From Enterobacter cloacae (GTDB lineage Bacteria; Pseudomonadota; Gammaproteobacteria; Enterobacterales; Enterobacteriaceae), in the NCBI RefSeq assembly GCF_011078175.1, contig NZ_JAALCJ010000009.1:116603-180602 (forward strand): DNA of 64,000 nucleotides, written 5' to 3'. Positions 45,445 through 57,198 of the stretch are shown piece by piece. Numbering within the stretch: the stretch's first letter is position 1; each line of letters opens with the position of its first letter. The position numbers were made by a program, and so were the translations under genes. The notes under the pieces are model-generated. The model was given only the letters and a program-made list of their open reading frames with translations. It did no database searches and was not told the DNA's origin.

Positions 45445-47451
45445 TTACACTTTTGCGTTATTGCCAGCGTCGGCGAGATAGCGTTGCTCAAAGATGTCCG
45501 TCGGCACGGCGCGATCAAACAGGAAGCCCTGTCCGCTCTCTACGCCCGCCGCAGCCAGCCACTCACGCTGGGCGTCGGTTTCAATACCCTCGGCAATCAC
45601 GTGCAGATTCAGGCTGTGCGCCATTTGAATAATAGCCTGTACCAGGCTGCAATCCTCCGGCAGCCCATCCACAAAGGTTTTGTCGATTTTCAGCACGTCC
45701 ACCGGCAGGGTTTTCATGTGCTGGAGCTGACGCAGGCCGGAATATCCCATACCAAAATCGTCCAGCGCAATGCGGATCCCGGCATTACGCAGCGGTTTCA
45801 GAATGGCGACAGCGTCGTCAGGATTGTCGATACAACGGCTCTCGGTGACTTCCAGGATCAACGTGTGGGGCAGGATGCGGTAGCGATGGATCAACTCAAG
45901 CATCTCCGGCACCATGGTCGGGTGCATCAGCTGTAGCGCAGAGAGATTCACCGACAGCGGCAGCGTGATGCCCCGCTGTTGCCAGGCCGCAAGCTGGCGG
46001 CAAGACTCTTCCAGCACCCAGTAGCCGACGGTGACCATCAGGCCGCAGGACTCGATACGTTCGATCATCCCCTCGGGCAGCTCCCACGTGCCGTCCGGCT
46101 GTTGCATACGCAGCAACGCTTCGGCGCTCGTCACTTCACCCGTGCGCAAATTGACCTGCGGCTGTAGCCAGAGCGCAAACTGGCGATTGTCCATCGCCGC
46201 CAGAATGTCGCTCTCTTCCGTCAGGCGCTGCTGGGCTTTTTCCATCTGCTCCGGGTCAAAGAACTGGATCTGGTTTTTCCCTTTCCGGCGCGCGGTGAAC
46301 GCGGCCGAGAAGGCCCGACGATAAAGCTGCTCGGCGGTCAGGCCACCGTAGTACATCGCAATACCGATGCTGGCGCTCGGGCGAAGCTGGATACCCTGAA
46401 TGGGCAGCCGTTCATTAATAACAGTGAGTACTTGCTGACCTAGCGTAATGGCGTGCCACGGCTCTTTTACGCCGTGCGCGATCACCACCAGGTCATAGCC
46501 GCTGACCTGGGTGAGCACCATGCGCGGCGCCAGAACAGATTTCACCTTTTCCACCAGCGTCAGGAGCAGCATCTCGCGCTGGCTCTCTTTCAGCACGCCC
46601 GCCGTGTCCTGCAAGGTTTCGCAGGCGATCACCATCAGCGCGGTGGGCTGCTGGCGGGCGACGGTCTGCTCCAGCAGGGCCATTAAAAACGCTTTGTTTG
46701 GCAGATCGGAAACCGGAAAACGGGTGGCGTTGTTACTGAGCTCTTCCTGCTGACGCAGGACACGCTGCTGGTTGATATTGTAACTCCGGACCAGCATGCC
46801 GATTTCATCGTCGTAATGAAGGCGCGGCAACGGTAGCTGATGCCCCATGTGCTCCTGCGGAGAGAGGTCGTTCAGCTCCCGCGCGATGCGGCGCAGCGGA
46901 TGGACAATTAACCGGTTGATGCACCACGTCAGCGCCACGCTCAACATTAAGGTCAAGAGTAAGTAAGTGGTTACCAACGTAGCAACCCAGCTCATGACGA
47001 ATTTATACATGCGGTACGAGTCCGCCTGTAGCACCAGGTAAGCCAGCGGCTGCGGGTTAGCCGGTCTTTCCAGGGAATAAAGAGGCAGCGAAATCTGCAC
47101 CGGCAGTTCAAACAGGCGCATCACCATCATCGGGACGGGACGCTCCGGGATAAAGCTCATCCTCAGCGCCTGAAACTGGTTCGGCAGCACGACGTCGGCG
47201 CGGCTCACGATACCGGCAGGCTGGATGCGCTTCAGAATGGATTCCGCCTCGGGGATATCCCCTTTCAGGATCGAGGCCGACAGAGGTTCCCGCACCGAGC
47301 GGGCAATACTTTCCAGTTGCGAAGCCGTGTTATAGCGGTTTTGCTGTACGGAATGAAACAGCAAAATGACGCAGAAGATGAAGACAAACAGCATTGTGAC
47401 GGCAGACACCATCGCCATCTGTTTGATCGTTAAAGAACGGCTGACACGCAA
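45445..47451 (-). CDS. hmsP: HAMP-GGDEF-EAL c-di-GMP phosphodiesterase HmsP (YhjK, PdeK)
   Basis: A membrane-bound phosphodiesterase that lowers c-di-GMP and limits biofilm matrix; named HmsP in Yersinia, PdeK in E. coli. I choose the TTG at 47451 (reading [16 protein letters not shown]), which fits the E. coli start and follows GGAGAG; it gives 668 residues. Two membrane helices (near 15-35 and 155-180) flank a periplasmic sensor, then HAMP, then a degenerate GGDEF (GYDLVV replaces GGDEF), then a complete EAL ([20 protein letters not shown]). The GTG 36 bases upstream is the alternative start. It lies immediately downstream of bcsC. Confidence 0.92.
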   Translation of the reverse strand: MRVSRSLTIKQMAMVSAVTMLFVFIFCVILLFHSVQQNRYNTASQLESIARSVREPLSASILKGDIPEAESILKRIQPAGIVSRADVVLPNQFQALRMSFIPERPVPMMVMRLFELPVQISLPLYSLERPANPQPLAYLVLQADSYRMYKFVMSWVATLVTTYLLLTLMLSVALTWCINRLIVHPLRRIARELNDLSPQEHMGHQLPLPRLHYDDEIGMLVRSYNINQQRVLRQQEELSNNATRFPVSDLPNKAFLMALLEQTVARQQPTALMVIACETLQDTAGVLKESQREMLLLTLVEKVKSVLAPRMVLTQVSGYDLVVIAHGVKEPWHAITLGQQVLTVINERLPIQGIQLRPSASIGIAMYYGGLTAEQLYRRAFSAAFTARRKGKNQIQFFDPEQMEKAQQRLTEESDILAAMDNRQFALWLQPQVNLRTGEVTSAEALLRMQQPDGTWELPEGMIERIESCGLMVTVGYWVLEESCRQLAAWQQRGITLPLSVNLSALQLMHPTMVPEMLELIHRYRILPHTLILEVTESRCIDNPDDAVAILKPLRNAGIRIALDDFGMGYSGLRQLQHMKTLPVDVLKIDKTFVDGLPEDCSLVQAIIQMAHSLNLHVIAEGIETDAQREWLAAAGVESGQGFLFDRAVPTDIFEQRYLADAGNNAKV

Positions 47452-47571
47452 AATGACTCTCCACAAAACTCGAAGCGCAGGGCGCACCAGGGTGTAAACC
47501 TGGTGCGCCCGAGTATACCCGATAGCTGCACTTTTAAGAGAGACTTACAATTAGATTAAGTAAAAATCCGA

Positions 47572-50500
47572 TCACCAGTCTGCATAAGGCACAAGCGGTT
47601 CCGGCGGTAAGTCCATATCACCCTGCCAGCCTGCGGCAGAATACCGAACGTAGAGCAGCGCATGGCTCGGGGTATAGTCTTTCGCTTCCTGAATATCAAC
47701 GCCCAGACCGACAAACCAGTTGGACGTCACGCGGCGTTCAACAATCGCCCTTGCGGTATAACCCGTCCCTGACGAGCTGCTTCCGGTTTCCATCACACCT
47801 TTATCGGTATAACGGCCCCGCTCATTGTCCGGGATCAGCCCCTGCAACGGATAACGCATCACATCTTTTGTTTTTGAATGGGACCAGGAGACGGAGCCAC
47901 CCAGCTCCCATGACCAGTTCTCCGTGCGTTTACGCCAGTTTACCGGTAAGGCGAACGACACATACTCCTGCGGGCTGTAGTACCCCCCCTGGCCCAGCGA
48001 ATAACCGCTTAAATCCTTATCGTAATGCCAGAGCATATTGGACACGCCGACCGTCAGGCGCTCGTTGTTCTGATTGATAAGCTTGTAGTAATAGCCGGTC
48101 ATCCAGCGAACGCGCCAGTTATCTTCGACATTCTTCCCGCTGAGGCTGTCGGCACTCAGGCTTGACCAGATACCGTTAGCTTCACCTTTGTCGTAGCTCA
48201 CGCTCACGCCGCCACCGGTGGCACGCACGCCGCCCCAGGTGGTGTCGGTATTGGGATCTTTTTGCCCGGCGAAGGCCAGCACGGAGCTGGAAATCGGACG
48301 GCGATGGGCGTTCAGGGTGTAGCCAATCGGCCCTAAGTCGTTGCTGTAGCTCAGGCTGCCCACCACATCGACCACGTCGAAGCCCATCGGCGTTGTACCA
48401 ACATCCCACGCCCAGGTTTTATTCTGCCAGCCGACGGCCACGCTGGCGCCGTTGGCCGACTGATTCGTGCTGCCGCGACATGGCGTTTCGGCGCAGGTGC
48501 CCCAGGTTGGATCGTAAGTGCCTTTGTCCGTGTCAAAAGAACCGGCGTTCATATTGACCAGATCGCTACGGAAGAACATGCGACCATCCGACAGCGGCGC
48601 ATCAACCTGAAGCATGGTGGTGTGCGCTTTCAGGTCGGAATAGCCCCCCGTGCCGCTGGAGCCCCAGTAGTCGTGTTGCAGCGTGACGTTCAGATCCTGC
48701 TGACGATAAAGATCGCCTGCATCGCTGCGCACGCCGCGCTTCAGCCAGTCGTCTTTCTCATCGTTACGCGTGAGCCGCGTGAAGCTGTCGTTATCGGTCG
48801 GACGGGTCGACGTGATGCCCGATGAGACCATCGCATCTTTCAAGGTGTCCAGCGCCTGCTGAGGCTGGCCGTTTTGTGCCTGGAATCGGGCGGCATCACG
48901 CATCACCAGCGCGTTTTCCATAGAAGGCGGCTGCGATTTTGCCTGAGGAATAATGGCGTTGAAGGTCTTTTCTGCCGCGGCAGGATCACCCAGACCGGCC
49001 TGCGCCATGGCGATCCGGCGCTGCATATTGAGGGAGAGCGGTTCGCCGTTCTGTGCCGCGGGCAGTTTCGCCAGCGCCGCGCGCGCCGCGTCCTTGTTGC
49101 CCTGGGCAAGATAGACCTCGGTCAGGCCGAGGATCGCGTCTTCGTTCTGCGGTTCGCGTTGCAGAACGGTGTTGTAGGCGGTTTTCGCGGCCTCATGATC
49201 GCCACGCTGTTCAGCCCAGTCCGCCAGCGTCAGGTCGATACGGGTAGACGGAGGCTGCTGGCGAAGCAACGTTTCCGCCTCCTGCTCTTTTCCACCGTCG
49301 CGCAGGCGGTTGGCGGTTTCCAGCACCTGGTTACTTTGCAGGCGGTCCGCCAGCGCCTGAATGTTGCCGTTCCACCTGTCGCGCGGCAGCGTGTTCAGAT
49401 GCGCCAGCGCCGCCCGGTCCCGATCGTTACCCGACAGGTACAGCCCGCTGGCGTAAACCTGATCCGGATCGCCCGGTTTCTGGCTTGCCAGCTGACGCAT
49501 CAGGTTATCGGCCTGGCTGCGCTGACCCGCGCTATACAGATCGCGTGACAGTCGGTAGGTGATCCACACGTCGCCCGGGGAAAGCGCAAGGCGTCGGCGC
49601 TGAATTTCTGCGGCCTGCGCATATTTCCCCTCGCTTTCCAGCTGTTCGGCCTGGGCTGACAGCTGCTCGTTCGTCAGGCTACGTTCAATATCATCAATGC
49701 TGCGGCGCTGGCTGGCAGAGAGCGACTGAATAAACTGCGTCGCCTTCTCCGGTGACTGCGCGCGATAAATATTGGCGAGACCACGCACCGCATTGTTGTT
49801 GCCGCTGTCCATCCGTAACGCCTGACGGTAATAGCGCTCGGCCGCGTCGTTATTTTTACGCGCCGCCGCCGCATCACCCAGCCCCAGAACCGCGTAGCTA
49901 TCTGTATTGTCAACGTTGCGCGCCTGCTGGTAATAGCGCTCCGCCTGGGCCGTATTGTTAGCTTTCAGGGCGTTATCCCCCTGCTGGATCAGCAGCCAGT
50001 ATCGGTTGACCTTCAGCAGGCTGTCCCATTTGCCCCGGTTATCGCTCTGCGGATCGAGGGCGATCGCCTTTTCAAACTGCGCAACCGCGCGTGCGCGATC
50101 GCCTTTCTGGGAATAGGCCTGCCCCAGCGCGCCGACGGCTTCACTGTCGGCGAGGTTGGCGCTGACCACTTTCTGCAACTCCGTCACCGCTTTACTGCCC
50201 TGCCCGGCATCCACTGCGGCTAACCCTTCGGCTTTGGCGCGGAACGCCGGATCGGCGAGCTGTTTTTGCTGCGCTTCAAGCTGGGCGCGCGCCGCCGTCA
50301 CGTTATCGCCATCGCTGAACACGTTCAGGTATTGTTGCAGCGCGCTGACGCTGGCGCTGCTGGCCGGCCGATCTTTGATCTGCTGGTACCACATATCCGA
50401 CGCCTGACTGCGGCCATTGTTCGATTTAGCCATCTCCTGTAACACCGCAAACCCTTCATCACGGCGTCCGCTCTGGAACAGAAGCTGCGCCAGCGAGGAC

Positions 50501-51054
50501 TGTAGCGGGACGTTGCCCGGGCTGCTGGCGTTTATTTTCTTAAGCTGGTTAATGGCCGAATTGCGGCGGGCGGGCTCTTTCGCCACCACGTTCCAGTACT
50601 CCGTCGCGATGTCGCCGCTGGGCGGCTTACCGTCAAACAGTTTGTCATACGCGGCAATGGCTTCCTGCGTGTGCCCGGTGGTGGCAAGCAGGCGGGCCTG
50701 CTGAAGAGCCTGACGACCATCCGGCGTGGAGAGCAGCATGGTAGTACGGGAGGACTGATAGGCACTGGAATCGGGTGCCATTCCTTTCAGGCGATCCAGC
50801 TCTTTTTGCGCGCCCGCCGTATCGCCCTGTCGTAACAGGTATCGGAAGCGCGCGGCAATCACGTCCGGGTTATTGGGGTCGATCAGCTCAAGGCGATAGA
50901 GCGACTGGCGCACCAAATCCTCACGCTGGGTGGATTCGCCCAGACGGACCTGTTCCAGCAGCTGTCTCTGCTGCGGAGAGTTGGCGGCATGGGCCAGAGG
51001 CATTAGCGCCAGGCCAAGCGATAAGGTGAGGAGATTTAGTGTGAACGTGCGCAT
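47572..51054 (-). CDS. bcsC: Cellulose export outer membrane protein BcsC
   Basis: BcsC carries the cellulose chain across the periplasm and outer membrane. The ATG at 51054 ([14 protein letters not shown]) gives 1160 residues, close to E. coli. A signal peptide (1-24) is followed by about 19 TPR-like repeats to roughly residue 750, for example [20 protein letters not shown] and [18 protein letters not shown] 16-stranded beta-barrel occupies the last ~380 residues and ends in PLVPYADW, the typical terminal strand with Trp. The start overlaps the bcsZ end by 19 bases, so the two are coupled. Confidence 0.97.
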   Translation of the reverse strand: MRTFTLNLLTLSLGLALMPLAHAANSPQQRQLLEQVRLGESTQREDLVRQSLYRLELIDPNNPDVIAARFRYLLRQGDTAGAQKELDRLKGMAPDSSAYQSSRTTMLLSTPDGRQALQQARLLATTGHTQEAIAAYDKLFDGKPPSGDIATEYWNVVAKEPARRNSAINQLKKINASSPGNVPLQSSLAQLLFQSGRRDEGFAVLQEMAKSNNGRSQASDMWYQQIKDRPASSASVSALQQYLNVFSDGDNVTAARAQLEAQQKQLADPAFRAKAEGLAAVDAGQGSKAVTELQKVVSANLADSEAVGALGQAYSQKGDRARAVAQFEKAIALDPQSDNRGKWDSLLKVNRYWLLIQQGDNALKANNTAQAERYYQQARNVDNTDSYAVLGLGDAAAARKNNDAAERYYRQALRMDSGNNNAVRGLANIYRAQSPEKATQFIQSLSASQRRSIDDIERSLTNEQLSAQAEQLESEGKYAQAAEIQRRRLALSPGDVWITYRLSRDLYSAGQRSQADNLMRQLASQKPGDPDQVYASGLYLSGNDRDRAALAHLNTLPRDRWNGNIQALADRLQSNQVLETANRLRDGGKEQEAETLLRQQPPSTRIDLTLADWAEQRGDHEAAKTAYNTVLQREPQNEDAILGLTEVYLAQGNKDAARAALAKLPAAQNGEPLSLNMQRRIAMAQAGLGDPAAAEKTFNAIIPQAKSQPPSMENALVMRDAARFQAQNGQPQQALDTLKDAMVSSGITSTRPTDNDSFTRLTRNDEKDDWLKRGVRSDAGDLYRQQDLNVTLQHDYWGSSGTGGYSDLKAHTTMLQVDAPLSDGRMFFRSDLVNMNAGSFDTDKGTYDPTWGTCAETPCRGSTNQSANGASVAVGWQNKTWAWDVGTTPMGFDVVDVVGSLSYSNDLGPIGYTLNAHRRPISSSVLAFAGQKDPNTDTTWGGVRATGGGVSVSYDKGEANGIWSSLSADSLSGKNVEDNWRVRWMTGYYYKLINQNNERLTVGVSNMLWHYDKDLSGYSLGQGGYYSPQEYVSFALPVNWRKRTENWSWELGGSVSWSHSKTKDVMRYPLQGLIPDNERGRYTDKGVMETGSSSSGTGYTARAIVERRVTSNWFVGLGVDIQEAKDYTPSHALLYVRYSAAGWQGDMDLPPEPLVPYADW

Positions 51055-52142
51055 TCCTGGCCCCAATCCGGTAGTAATTCACCTTGCGCGGTGAAGCGAA
51101 AACGATGCTGATCCCACCCTTGTCCAAAGAGGGTCAGAACGTAGCTGTAATAAGCATTGTTATCGGGAAAACGATCGGCGACGTGCTGACGTTGCACCGC
51201 CTGCGCGTCCCGGTTTTGTAAAAACGGAAGGAGGGAGGCAGAAAACCCTACCGGCCCATCTCCGGTGCGTTTCCCGGTCGCGACGTCCACTTTCTCCGGC
51301 GGCAAGCCTTGTTTGATTGTGGTGGTCGCCATGGGCTTGAAACGCGCCAGTAGCCGTGCTTTTTGCGGATCGTTATCGTTCATCATCCCTACCCACAGAT
51401 AGACGCGAATCGCATCGTAGCTGCCGATCAGGGACGCATCCTGCGACAGCTGCCAGCCGCCCTTTTTCTGGTATTTCACCCAGTTTGGGGAAAATCCTTT
51501 AGGCGCGGTCTCCAGCAGCAGACGCAGGTTGGTTTCACGGAGCGTCGTCCACGGCGCGCCAAAACGGGTGAAATAGCTCGCGAGCTGCGGCGGCAGGTAG
51601 CTGGGGTTAAAACGCCAGACATTTTCTTCGGCAAAACCGACTTTACCCGGCAACAGCATCGAACCCAACCCCGGCACCTTCACCACTTCCTCACTGGCAA
51701 TGCGCGTCAACAGCGCTTTACCCGTGCGCGTGTAATCGGGATTTTTCCACAGCCGCCCGGCTTCCAGCAGCGACCAGGCAATCCAGATATCGGCATCGGA
51801 CGCGGAGTTAGGGTCGATAACCGCCCATGTTTTGTCGTCCTTTTTTCCCCATAGCCAGGCCGGGAGACGTTGGGCTAAATCTCCCTCGGCAAGGTTATCG
51901 CGCGTCCACGCCAACAGCAGATCGAACGCCTTGCGATCGTTTGCCGCGAGGGCAAAGAACAATCCATAGCTTTGCCCTTCGGAGGTGGTGATTTTACGCG
52001 CGTCACTGGGATCAATGACGCGCCCACTTTCGCTCATATAATCCTGCTTGAACGTCTCCCAGGCAGGCCAGCGACAGGCGGCGTGAAGATTCGCCGCCGC
52101 CAGCATCAACGCTGCGATTACACACCCGCGAAAGATTTTCAT
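51036..52142 (-). CDS. bcsZ: Periplasmic endoglucanase BcsZ (GH8)
   Basis: BcsZ is a family 8 endo-1,4-glucanase that trims cellulose in the periplasm and is needed for normal cellulose output. The ATG at 52142 gives 368 residues, as in E. coli; the GTG just before it is less likely. A 21-residue signal peptide ends in LHA. The catalytic acid Glu55 lies in [11 protein letters not shown] and the base Asp in [13 protein letters not shown]. It begins 6 bases after the bcsB stop. Confidence 0.97.
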   Translation of the reverse strand: MKIFRGCVIAALMLAAANLHAACRWPAWETFKQDYMSESGRVIDPSDARKITTSEGQSYGLFFALAANDRKAFDLLLAWTRDNLAEGDLAQRLPAWLWGKKDDKTWAVIDPNSASDADIWIAWSLLEAGRLWKNPDYTRTGKALLTRIASEEVVKVPGLGSMLLPGKVGFAEENVWRFNPSYLPPQLASYFTRFGAPWTTLRETNLRLLLETAPKGFSPNWVKYQKKGGWQLSQDASLIGSYDAIRVYLWVGMMNDNDPQKARLLARFKPMATTTIKQGLPPEKVDVATGKRTGDGPVGFSASLLPFLQNRDAQAVQRQHVADRFPDNNAYYSYVLTLFGQGWDQHRFRFTAQGELLPDWGQECARSH

Positions 52143-52148
52143 CACCGC

Positions 52149-54572
52149 TTACTCATGGTCCGGGTTAAGACGACGACGGCTGATGATTCGCAGCAGACGC
52201 CACAGTACCCACGCCAGCAGTACGACGCTGAGCGCAGCCAGCACGGCCAGCAGCACCGGGTGGTTAGACAGGGCGTACCACAGGCGTTCGAACCACGGCA
52301 GATGACCGACGTAGTAAACATCCCCCACGCGCAGGCTGTTTACCCCCGACTCACGAATAACCGAGACGGAACCGTACATGGCCGCCCGTTTACCGCTGTC
52401 GTTCATGGCCGTATTGAGCAGTTCATAACCGCGCGGACTATCCGCCAGCAGGGCGATAACGCTGCGCTGGTCGTTATACGGCGACTGGAAGCCGACAATC
52501 GCGGCCATCGGACCCGTTGAGCTTACGGTCGTCCTGATATTGGCCTGACGATCGCCACTGTCCGGCATGATGCTCGGGAACTCGGTCTGACGCAGCGGCG
52601 TATTGACCCAGGACTGAGCCGCCTGCACCAGCAGATCGACGCGCTTCTCGTCTTTCAGCTTGTCCGGAATGTTGCCGATGACCATGATATCGGCATCTTT
52701 ATTCTGGATTTGGCTACCGTCATCCGTCACCGTCACGTTGATAGCCGGCAAGCCGGTTTGCGCCCCGACGGTGCCCATGGTGTCCAGCAACGTAGTAACC
52801 TGGCCTTCGTTGGCCGCTTTTGGCATCACGACTATCGATTCAGAGAGGTCCGCCATGCGGCTGAACGGGAAGCTGGCGTTAGCAAAGGCTCGAAGATCCG
52901 GCATCGCGATAAAGTGGTAATACTTCGAGAAGTCGATCGTGGAATCGTCACCAATCACCACGTGGTTTTGCACCGGCTGGAAGGTAATACAGTTTTCCAC
53001 CGATCCACCCGGCATGGGGTTCATATACTGGAAGTTAAACCGCAGCTGGTTCACCGCACCGAGCTTCAGCGCCGGGATCGACACATCGGTTTTGCCGTCC
53101 AGCAGCCCCTGCAATACAGGCAGACGAAGCATCAACCGGTTTGTCTCCTGGCTGCTGGTCAGGCTGAACGATTGCAGGAACTGGTTGTTGAGGCTGATAT
53201 CCATGCGCGAGCTGTCTTTGGTTGCCGGCGCGGTGTAACGGTAGTTCAGGTTGATATCAATGCCGTTGGTGCGCAGCAGATAGAGATCCGGCGGCAGGTT
53301 CAGCGACAGGCTGACAGGAGAAGGTTCAAGCCCGGTTGACTGCAATTGCTCTTCATAAGTTTTCAGTTCGCCAAATGTGATGGCCCGGTCGGTACGTACC
53401 CAGTTCGGCGCATCATAAGGCTTACGCGCCAGCAGCGGTTTCACCTCATCCACCACAACGCTGTTGCCGCGGAACAGGATATTCCCCTGCGCAATGCCTT
53501 TCGCCGCCTGCACCAGATCTTTGTCATCACGACCGAAGATCACCAGCAGCTTCACGTACGGATTGTCCGGATGGCTGATCATCTCGATGGTGGGCGCTTT
53601 CACCTCCGGATGGTCACGCAGAAATGCCGGGCGTTTGGCGTTGGTGGCAAACACGATCGCGTTCTTGTCCGGCATTTTGTCGTACATGACCGGGAAACTT
53701 TGACCACGCCAGCCGGAGCGGGAACCAAACCAGGATGCCACGATAGAGGCCGCCAGCTGTTCGGTCACATCAGGAGAGCCGGCAAAGACCATCGGCAGGT
53801 TCAGCGGACGGTTGTCACGCGGGTCGAAGAACGGCACCGGGAAGGCGGAGAGATCGTTTTTCAACGCCAGCGGCTGATAGGTCATCTGTAGCGAAGAGTT
53901 ACGGCCGACATCCAGCCACAGGGTGCTGCTGGCCGGGTTTTCACAGACATCGCGATAGTGGCCGACAAATTCCAGACGCACACGGTTAAAGTCGGTGATA
54001 AACAGCGGATTAATCGGCACCTGAGCCAGAGTTTTCTTACCCAGTTGCTCTTTGGTGACGGGCAGAACGTCCATCAGCTCGTCATTCAGATAGACCTTAA
54101 GCTGGGACTGCACCGGCAGCAGCGACGGCGATGGGGTGTATTCCAGGTTGAGCATCGCTTTAGACACGACTTCATCGCTGCGCATACCGAATTCGATACC
54201 GCCATTTGGGTTGATGCCACGCAGTACCATGCTGCCTGGAGGAGGAGCAATCTGGGCGAACGTCAGCTTAACGTCACGCGACGGCGTATTTTCGGCAACC
54301 ACTGGCGCACTGGCTCCCGGCACGCCAGGCATGACCTGCCCAATCACCGGATTGTCGGCGGGCAGCGTATTCCCCGTCGTCGGCTGATTCGGGACAACGT
54401 TCTCCGTCTGCCCCGGCGCGGCCGTCACAACCGGATCCGTCGCTTGCGCGACGACAGGCACCGTTGGCGCGGGTGTGGTCGCTGCGTTATCAGGCGCCGC
54501 GTTAGCCACTGTTGCAGGGAGCGCACTCATCCCCATTGCCACTGCACATAACCAGGAAAGTTTTGTTTTCAT
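52149..54572 (-). CDS. bcsB: Cellulose synthase regulatory subunit BcsB
   Basis: BcsB is the periplasmic, membrane-anchored partner of BcsA that guides the nascent cellulose. The ATG at 54572 (MKTKLSWLCAVAMG) gives 807 residues, about 28 more than E. coli. The extra length sits in a Pro/Thr/Val/Ala-rich linker (about 22-90) between the signal peptide and the first carbohydrate-binding module. The rest aligns closely (KLTFAQIAPPPGSMVLRGIN, YNDQRSVIALLADSPRGYEL) and ends in a transmembrane anchor LAVLAALSVVLLAWVLWRLL. It starts 10 bases after the bcsA stop. Confidence 0.97.
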   Translation of the reverse strand: MKTKLSWLCAVAMGMSALPATVANAAPDNAATTPAPTVPVVAQATDPVVTAAPGQTENVVPNQPTTGNTLPADNPVIGQVMPGVPGASAPVVAENTPSRDVKLTFAQIAPPPGSMVLRGINPNGGIEFGMRSDEVVSKAMLNLEYTPSPSLLPVQSQLKVYLNDELMDVLPVTKEQLGKKTLAQVPINPLFITDFNRVRLEFVGHYRDVCENPASSTLWLDVGRNSSLQMTYQPLALKNDLSAFPVPFFDPRDNRPLNLPMVFAGSPDVTEQLAASIVASWFGSRSGWRGQSFPVMYDKMPDKNAIVFATNAKRPAFLRDHPEVKAPTIEMISHPDNPYVKLLVIFGRDDKDLVQAAKGIAQGNILFRGNSVVVDEVKPLLARKPYDAPNWVRTDRAITFGELKTYEEQLQSTGLEPSPVSLSLNLPPDLYLLRTNGIDINLNYRYTAPATKDSSRMDISLNNQFLQSFSLTSSQETNRLMLRLPVLQGLLDGKTDVSIPALKLGAVNQLRFNFQYMNPMPGGSVENCITFQPVQNHVVIGDDSTIDFSKYYHFIAMPDLRAFANASFPFSRMADLSESIVVMPKAANEGQVTTLLDTMGTVGAQTGLPAINVTVTDDGSQIQNKDADIMVIGNIPDKLKDEKRVDLLVQAAQSWVNTPLRQTEFPSIMPDSGDRQANIRTTVSSTGPMAAIVGFQSPYNDQRSVIALLADSPRGYELLNTAMNDSGKRAAMYGSVSVIRESGVNSLRVGDVYYVGHLPWFERLWYALSNHPVLLAVLAALSVVLLAWVLWRLLRIISRRRLNPDHE

Positions 54573-54582
54573 CGCGTTATCA

Positions 54583-57198
54583 TCATTGTTGAGCCATAAC
54601 CGGGTCCGCCTGCTTCGCTTCATCTCGCTCAGGTCGACGCGGAATGAACGACACGACCCAGGAAACCAGTGAAGTAAGTGACCGGAAAATTAATTTCACC
54701 GACGACGGGGCAAATTCTGCAAGGTGACGATAGCCACGGAACCCCAGCTTAAGAATATCCAGCAGGCTTTCCAGAGGCTTATCCTCAGGGAAGCTGTCCT
54801 GCCAGAGAGCCCACGTATCCGCGCGGGCAAACGTACACTGCACAAAATCAATGTGTTGCTTTTTGGTCAGCGGCATCAGTTGCAGACCCACTTCATTTCC
54901 TCTCACACGTACAACCTGCGTCGGGAAGACATACTCCTGCTGGCCGCGCTTAAGCAGTAAGTTGACCTTCTGTCCCTCCAGCACATTCGCCTGACCGTTA
55001 ATCTTGATACCCAGACCACCATCCGAAAAATCATGTACGGTACAGGAGAAGAGATGTCCATCGTCGCGGGCAATGGCCGCTGGCATGCTGATTTCGACGC
55101 GATGTGCGCGGCGAACCTGTTTGCTCTCTACCGATACCGCCACCGCGCCACCGAGGATAATCAGGTTGTAAAACACCCACGCCATACTGACGAAGACCGT
55201 CAGGATTTCATTTTCCGGGCCGTAGAAATAGCGCCAGATCCCGACAATTACCCCCACAATATTCAGCAGCACCAGGAAGATATAGGGCCGGGAGATCACC
55301 CAGTCGACATACTCCTCTTCCACCAGACCGCCCTTCGCGGTGACGTTGAACTTCCCTTTATGCGGGTTAATCAGCGCCACCATGGTTGGCGGCGCGATGT
55401 ACCAGGCCAGCACCGTTTCATAAATTTCACTCCAGAAGGAGTGGCGATATTTCCCCTGAATCTTCGAGTTCGTCAGGCTGGCGTGGATCATGTGCGGCAG
55501 AACGAACAGGGCAATCATCAGCGCGGGGGCATAGATGATGTAAGCGTGAAGGAGCAGGAACGCCAGCGGCGCAGTGAGGAAGATAAGCCGTGGAATACCC
55601 GATAAGAAGTGGAACATGGCGTTGACGTAGCACAGCCGTTGCGCCAGCTTCAGTCCTTTACCCATCAGCGGGTTATCAAGCCTGAAAATTTGCACCATGC
55701 CGCGGGCCCAGCGAATACGCTGGCCGATGTGCGCCGACAGGGATTCCGTGGCCAGCCCCGCCGCCTGAGGAATACGCATGTAGGCGGAGGTATAGCCAAG
55801 ACGGTGCAGACGCAGCGAGGTGTGCGCATCTTCCGTGACTGTCTCGACGGCGATCCCGCCAATTTCATCCAGCGGTTTACGGCGGATCACCGCACAGGAG
55901 CCGCAGAAGAATGTGGCATCCCACATATCGTTCCCGTCCTGCACGAGTCCATAGAACAGCGTGCCCTCGTTCGGGGTTTTACGAAAACGGCCGAGGTTAC
56001 GTTCAAACGGGTCCGGCGAGAAGAAGTGGTGCGGCGTCTGCATCATCGCCAGCTCTTTCTCCTTCAGGAACCAGCCCATGGTCATTTGCAGGAACGAGCG
56101 CGTTGGCACGTGGTCGCAGTCGAAAATAGAGACAAACTCCCCTTTGGCATATTTCAGCGCATTGTTGATGTTACCGGCTTTCGCGTGTTCATGCGTGGTA
56201 CGGGCGATGTACTCTACCCCCACTTCGTCCGCGAACTGGCGGAACTCGGCACGGCCACCGTCATCGAGGATCCAGATTTTGATTTTATCCTTCGGCCAGT
56301 CGATACCCAGCGCGGCGTAAATGGTGTTTTTAACCACCGACAGGTCTTCGTTATAGGTTGGCACGAAGAGGTCCACCGATGGCCACTGGGTCGTGTCTTT
56401 TGGCAGCGGCACCGGCTGTCGATTCAGCGGCCAGATAACCTGGAAGTAACCCAGCACCAGCACGATCCAGGCGTAAGTCTCAGCAAACAGCAGGACTAAG
56501 CCGCACACAAGGCTGACCGGATCGTCCCAGTTCAGCGTTGAGGTATATCGCCACCAGATGTAGCGGCAGGAAACGGTCAGCGACAGCACAATCAGCATCA
56601 GGGCAGAAAAACGCCCCGGAATGCGCCGCACCAGCAGCGCCACGCCCCACAGCAGGATCAGGAAGGTGAACTGCGCCAGCGGGTTGAAGGGCTGGGTAAT
56701 ACAGACCAGCGCCAGAATCAGCGAGAACACCACAACCACGCCGAGAATAAAACGCCGCAAGCCCGGGTGTAGGTGCCCGAGCTCTTTGTGGTTATCTAAA
56801 TGACCCGTTCTGTCGCCCACCCGGTCGGGTAGCCGGTCAAGCCACTGGTGGTAGCGTTCACGCAGATTCTGCACACGATCGAAGCTGCGCCAGCGGGACG
56901 TTTTTTTCTCCGCGCCCGTTGAGGTTGCCAGTAGCCAGATGGACTGAATAGCGTAGCGCGCGGGATCCAGCGGACGCGGCTTGTCAGGGTTGATATGCGG
57001 ATAGAGTTCACCGTGGCGCGCACGAATGCGTTGCCAGCGTGGATGTTCGAGCGGGATGAACATCCACGCCAGAATCATCCATAAACAGCCCAGCGCTGCG
57101 CTCAGCGACGAGGCGCCGTGATGACGGAAATGGCGGTAGCGTTCACTTAAGCGCGAACTGACCGGCGGAATGAGCAGCCAGTTAGTCAGGCGGCTCAT
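54583..57198 (-). CDS. bcsA: Cellulose synthase catalytic subunit BcsA
   Basis: BcsA polymerises UDP-glucose to beta-1,4-glucan and pushes it through the inner membrane; c-di-GMP switches it on. The 871 residues (872 in E. coli) contain the GT2 motifs DDG (313-315), DxD in FDCDH (359-363), TED (455-457, catalytic base Asp) and QRIRW (493-497). The C-terminal PilZ domain has RRAHR (696-700) and DFSDGG (723-728), the c-di-GMP site. About eight transmembrane helices are visible. It overlaps bcsQ by 4 bases (ATGA), so the two are coupled. The core is intact. Confidence 0.98.
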   Translation of the reverse strand: MSRLTNWLLIPPVSSRLSERYRHFRHHGASSLSAALGCLWMILAWMFIPLEHPRWQRIRARHGELYPHINPDKPRPLDPARYAIQSIWLLATSTGAEKKTSRWRSFDRVQNLRERYHQWLDRLPDRVGDRTGHLDNHKELGHLHPGLRRFILGVVVVFSLILALVCITQPFNPLAQFTFLILLWGVALLVRRIPGRFSALMLIVLSLTVSCRYIWWRYTSTLNWDDPVSLVCGLVLLFAETYAWIVLVLGYFQVIWPLNRQPVPLPKDTTQWPSVDLFVPTYNEDLSVVKNTIYAALGIDWPKDKIKIWILDDGGRAEFRQFADEVGVEYIARTTHEHAKAGNINNALKYAKGEFVSIFDCDHVPTRSFLQMTMGWFLKEKELAMMQTPHHFFSPDPFERNLGRFRKTPNEGTLFYGLVQDGNDMWDATFFCGSCAVIRRKPLDEIGGIAVETVTEDAHTSLRLHRLGYTSAYMRIPQAAGLATESLSAHIGQRIRWARGMVQIFRLDNPLMGKGLKLAQRLCYVNAMFHFLSGIPRLIFLTAPLAFLLLHAYIIYAPALMIALFVLPHMIHASLTNSKIQGKYRHSFWSEIYETVLAWYIAPPTMVALINPHKGKFNVTAKGGLVEEEYVDWVISRPYIFLVLLNIVGVIVGIWRYFYGPENEILTVFVSMAWVFYNLIILGGAVAVSVESKQVRRAHRVEISMPAAIARDDGHLFSCTVHDFSDGGLGIKINGQANVLEGQKVNLLLKRGQQEYVFPTQVVRVRGNEVGLQLMPLTKKQHIDFVQCTFARADTWALWQDSFPEDKPLESLLDILKLGFRGYRHLAEFAPSSVKLIFRSLTSLVSWVVSFIPRRPERDEAKQADPVMAQQ

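Noticed and set aside
55609..56499. Plus-strand open frame of 296 codons opposite bcsA
   Set aside because: Antisense to bcsA; no recognisable domain.
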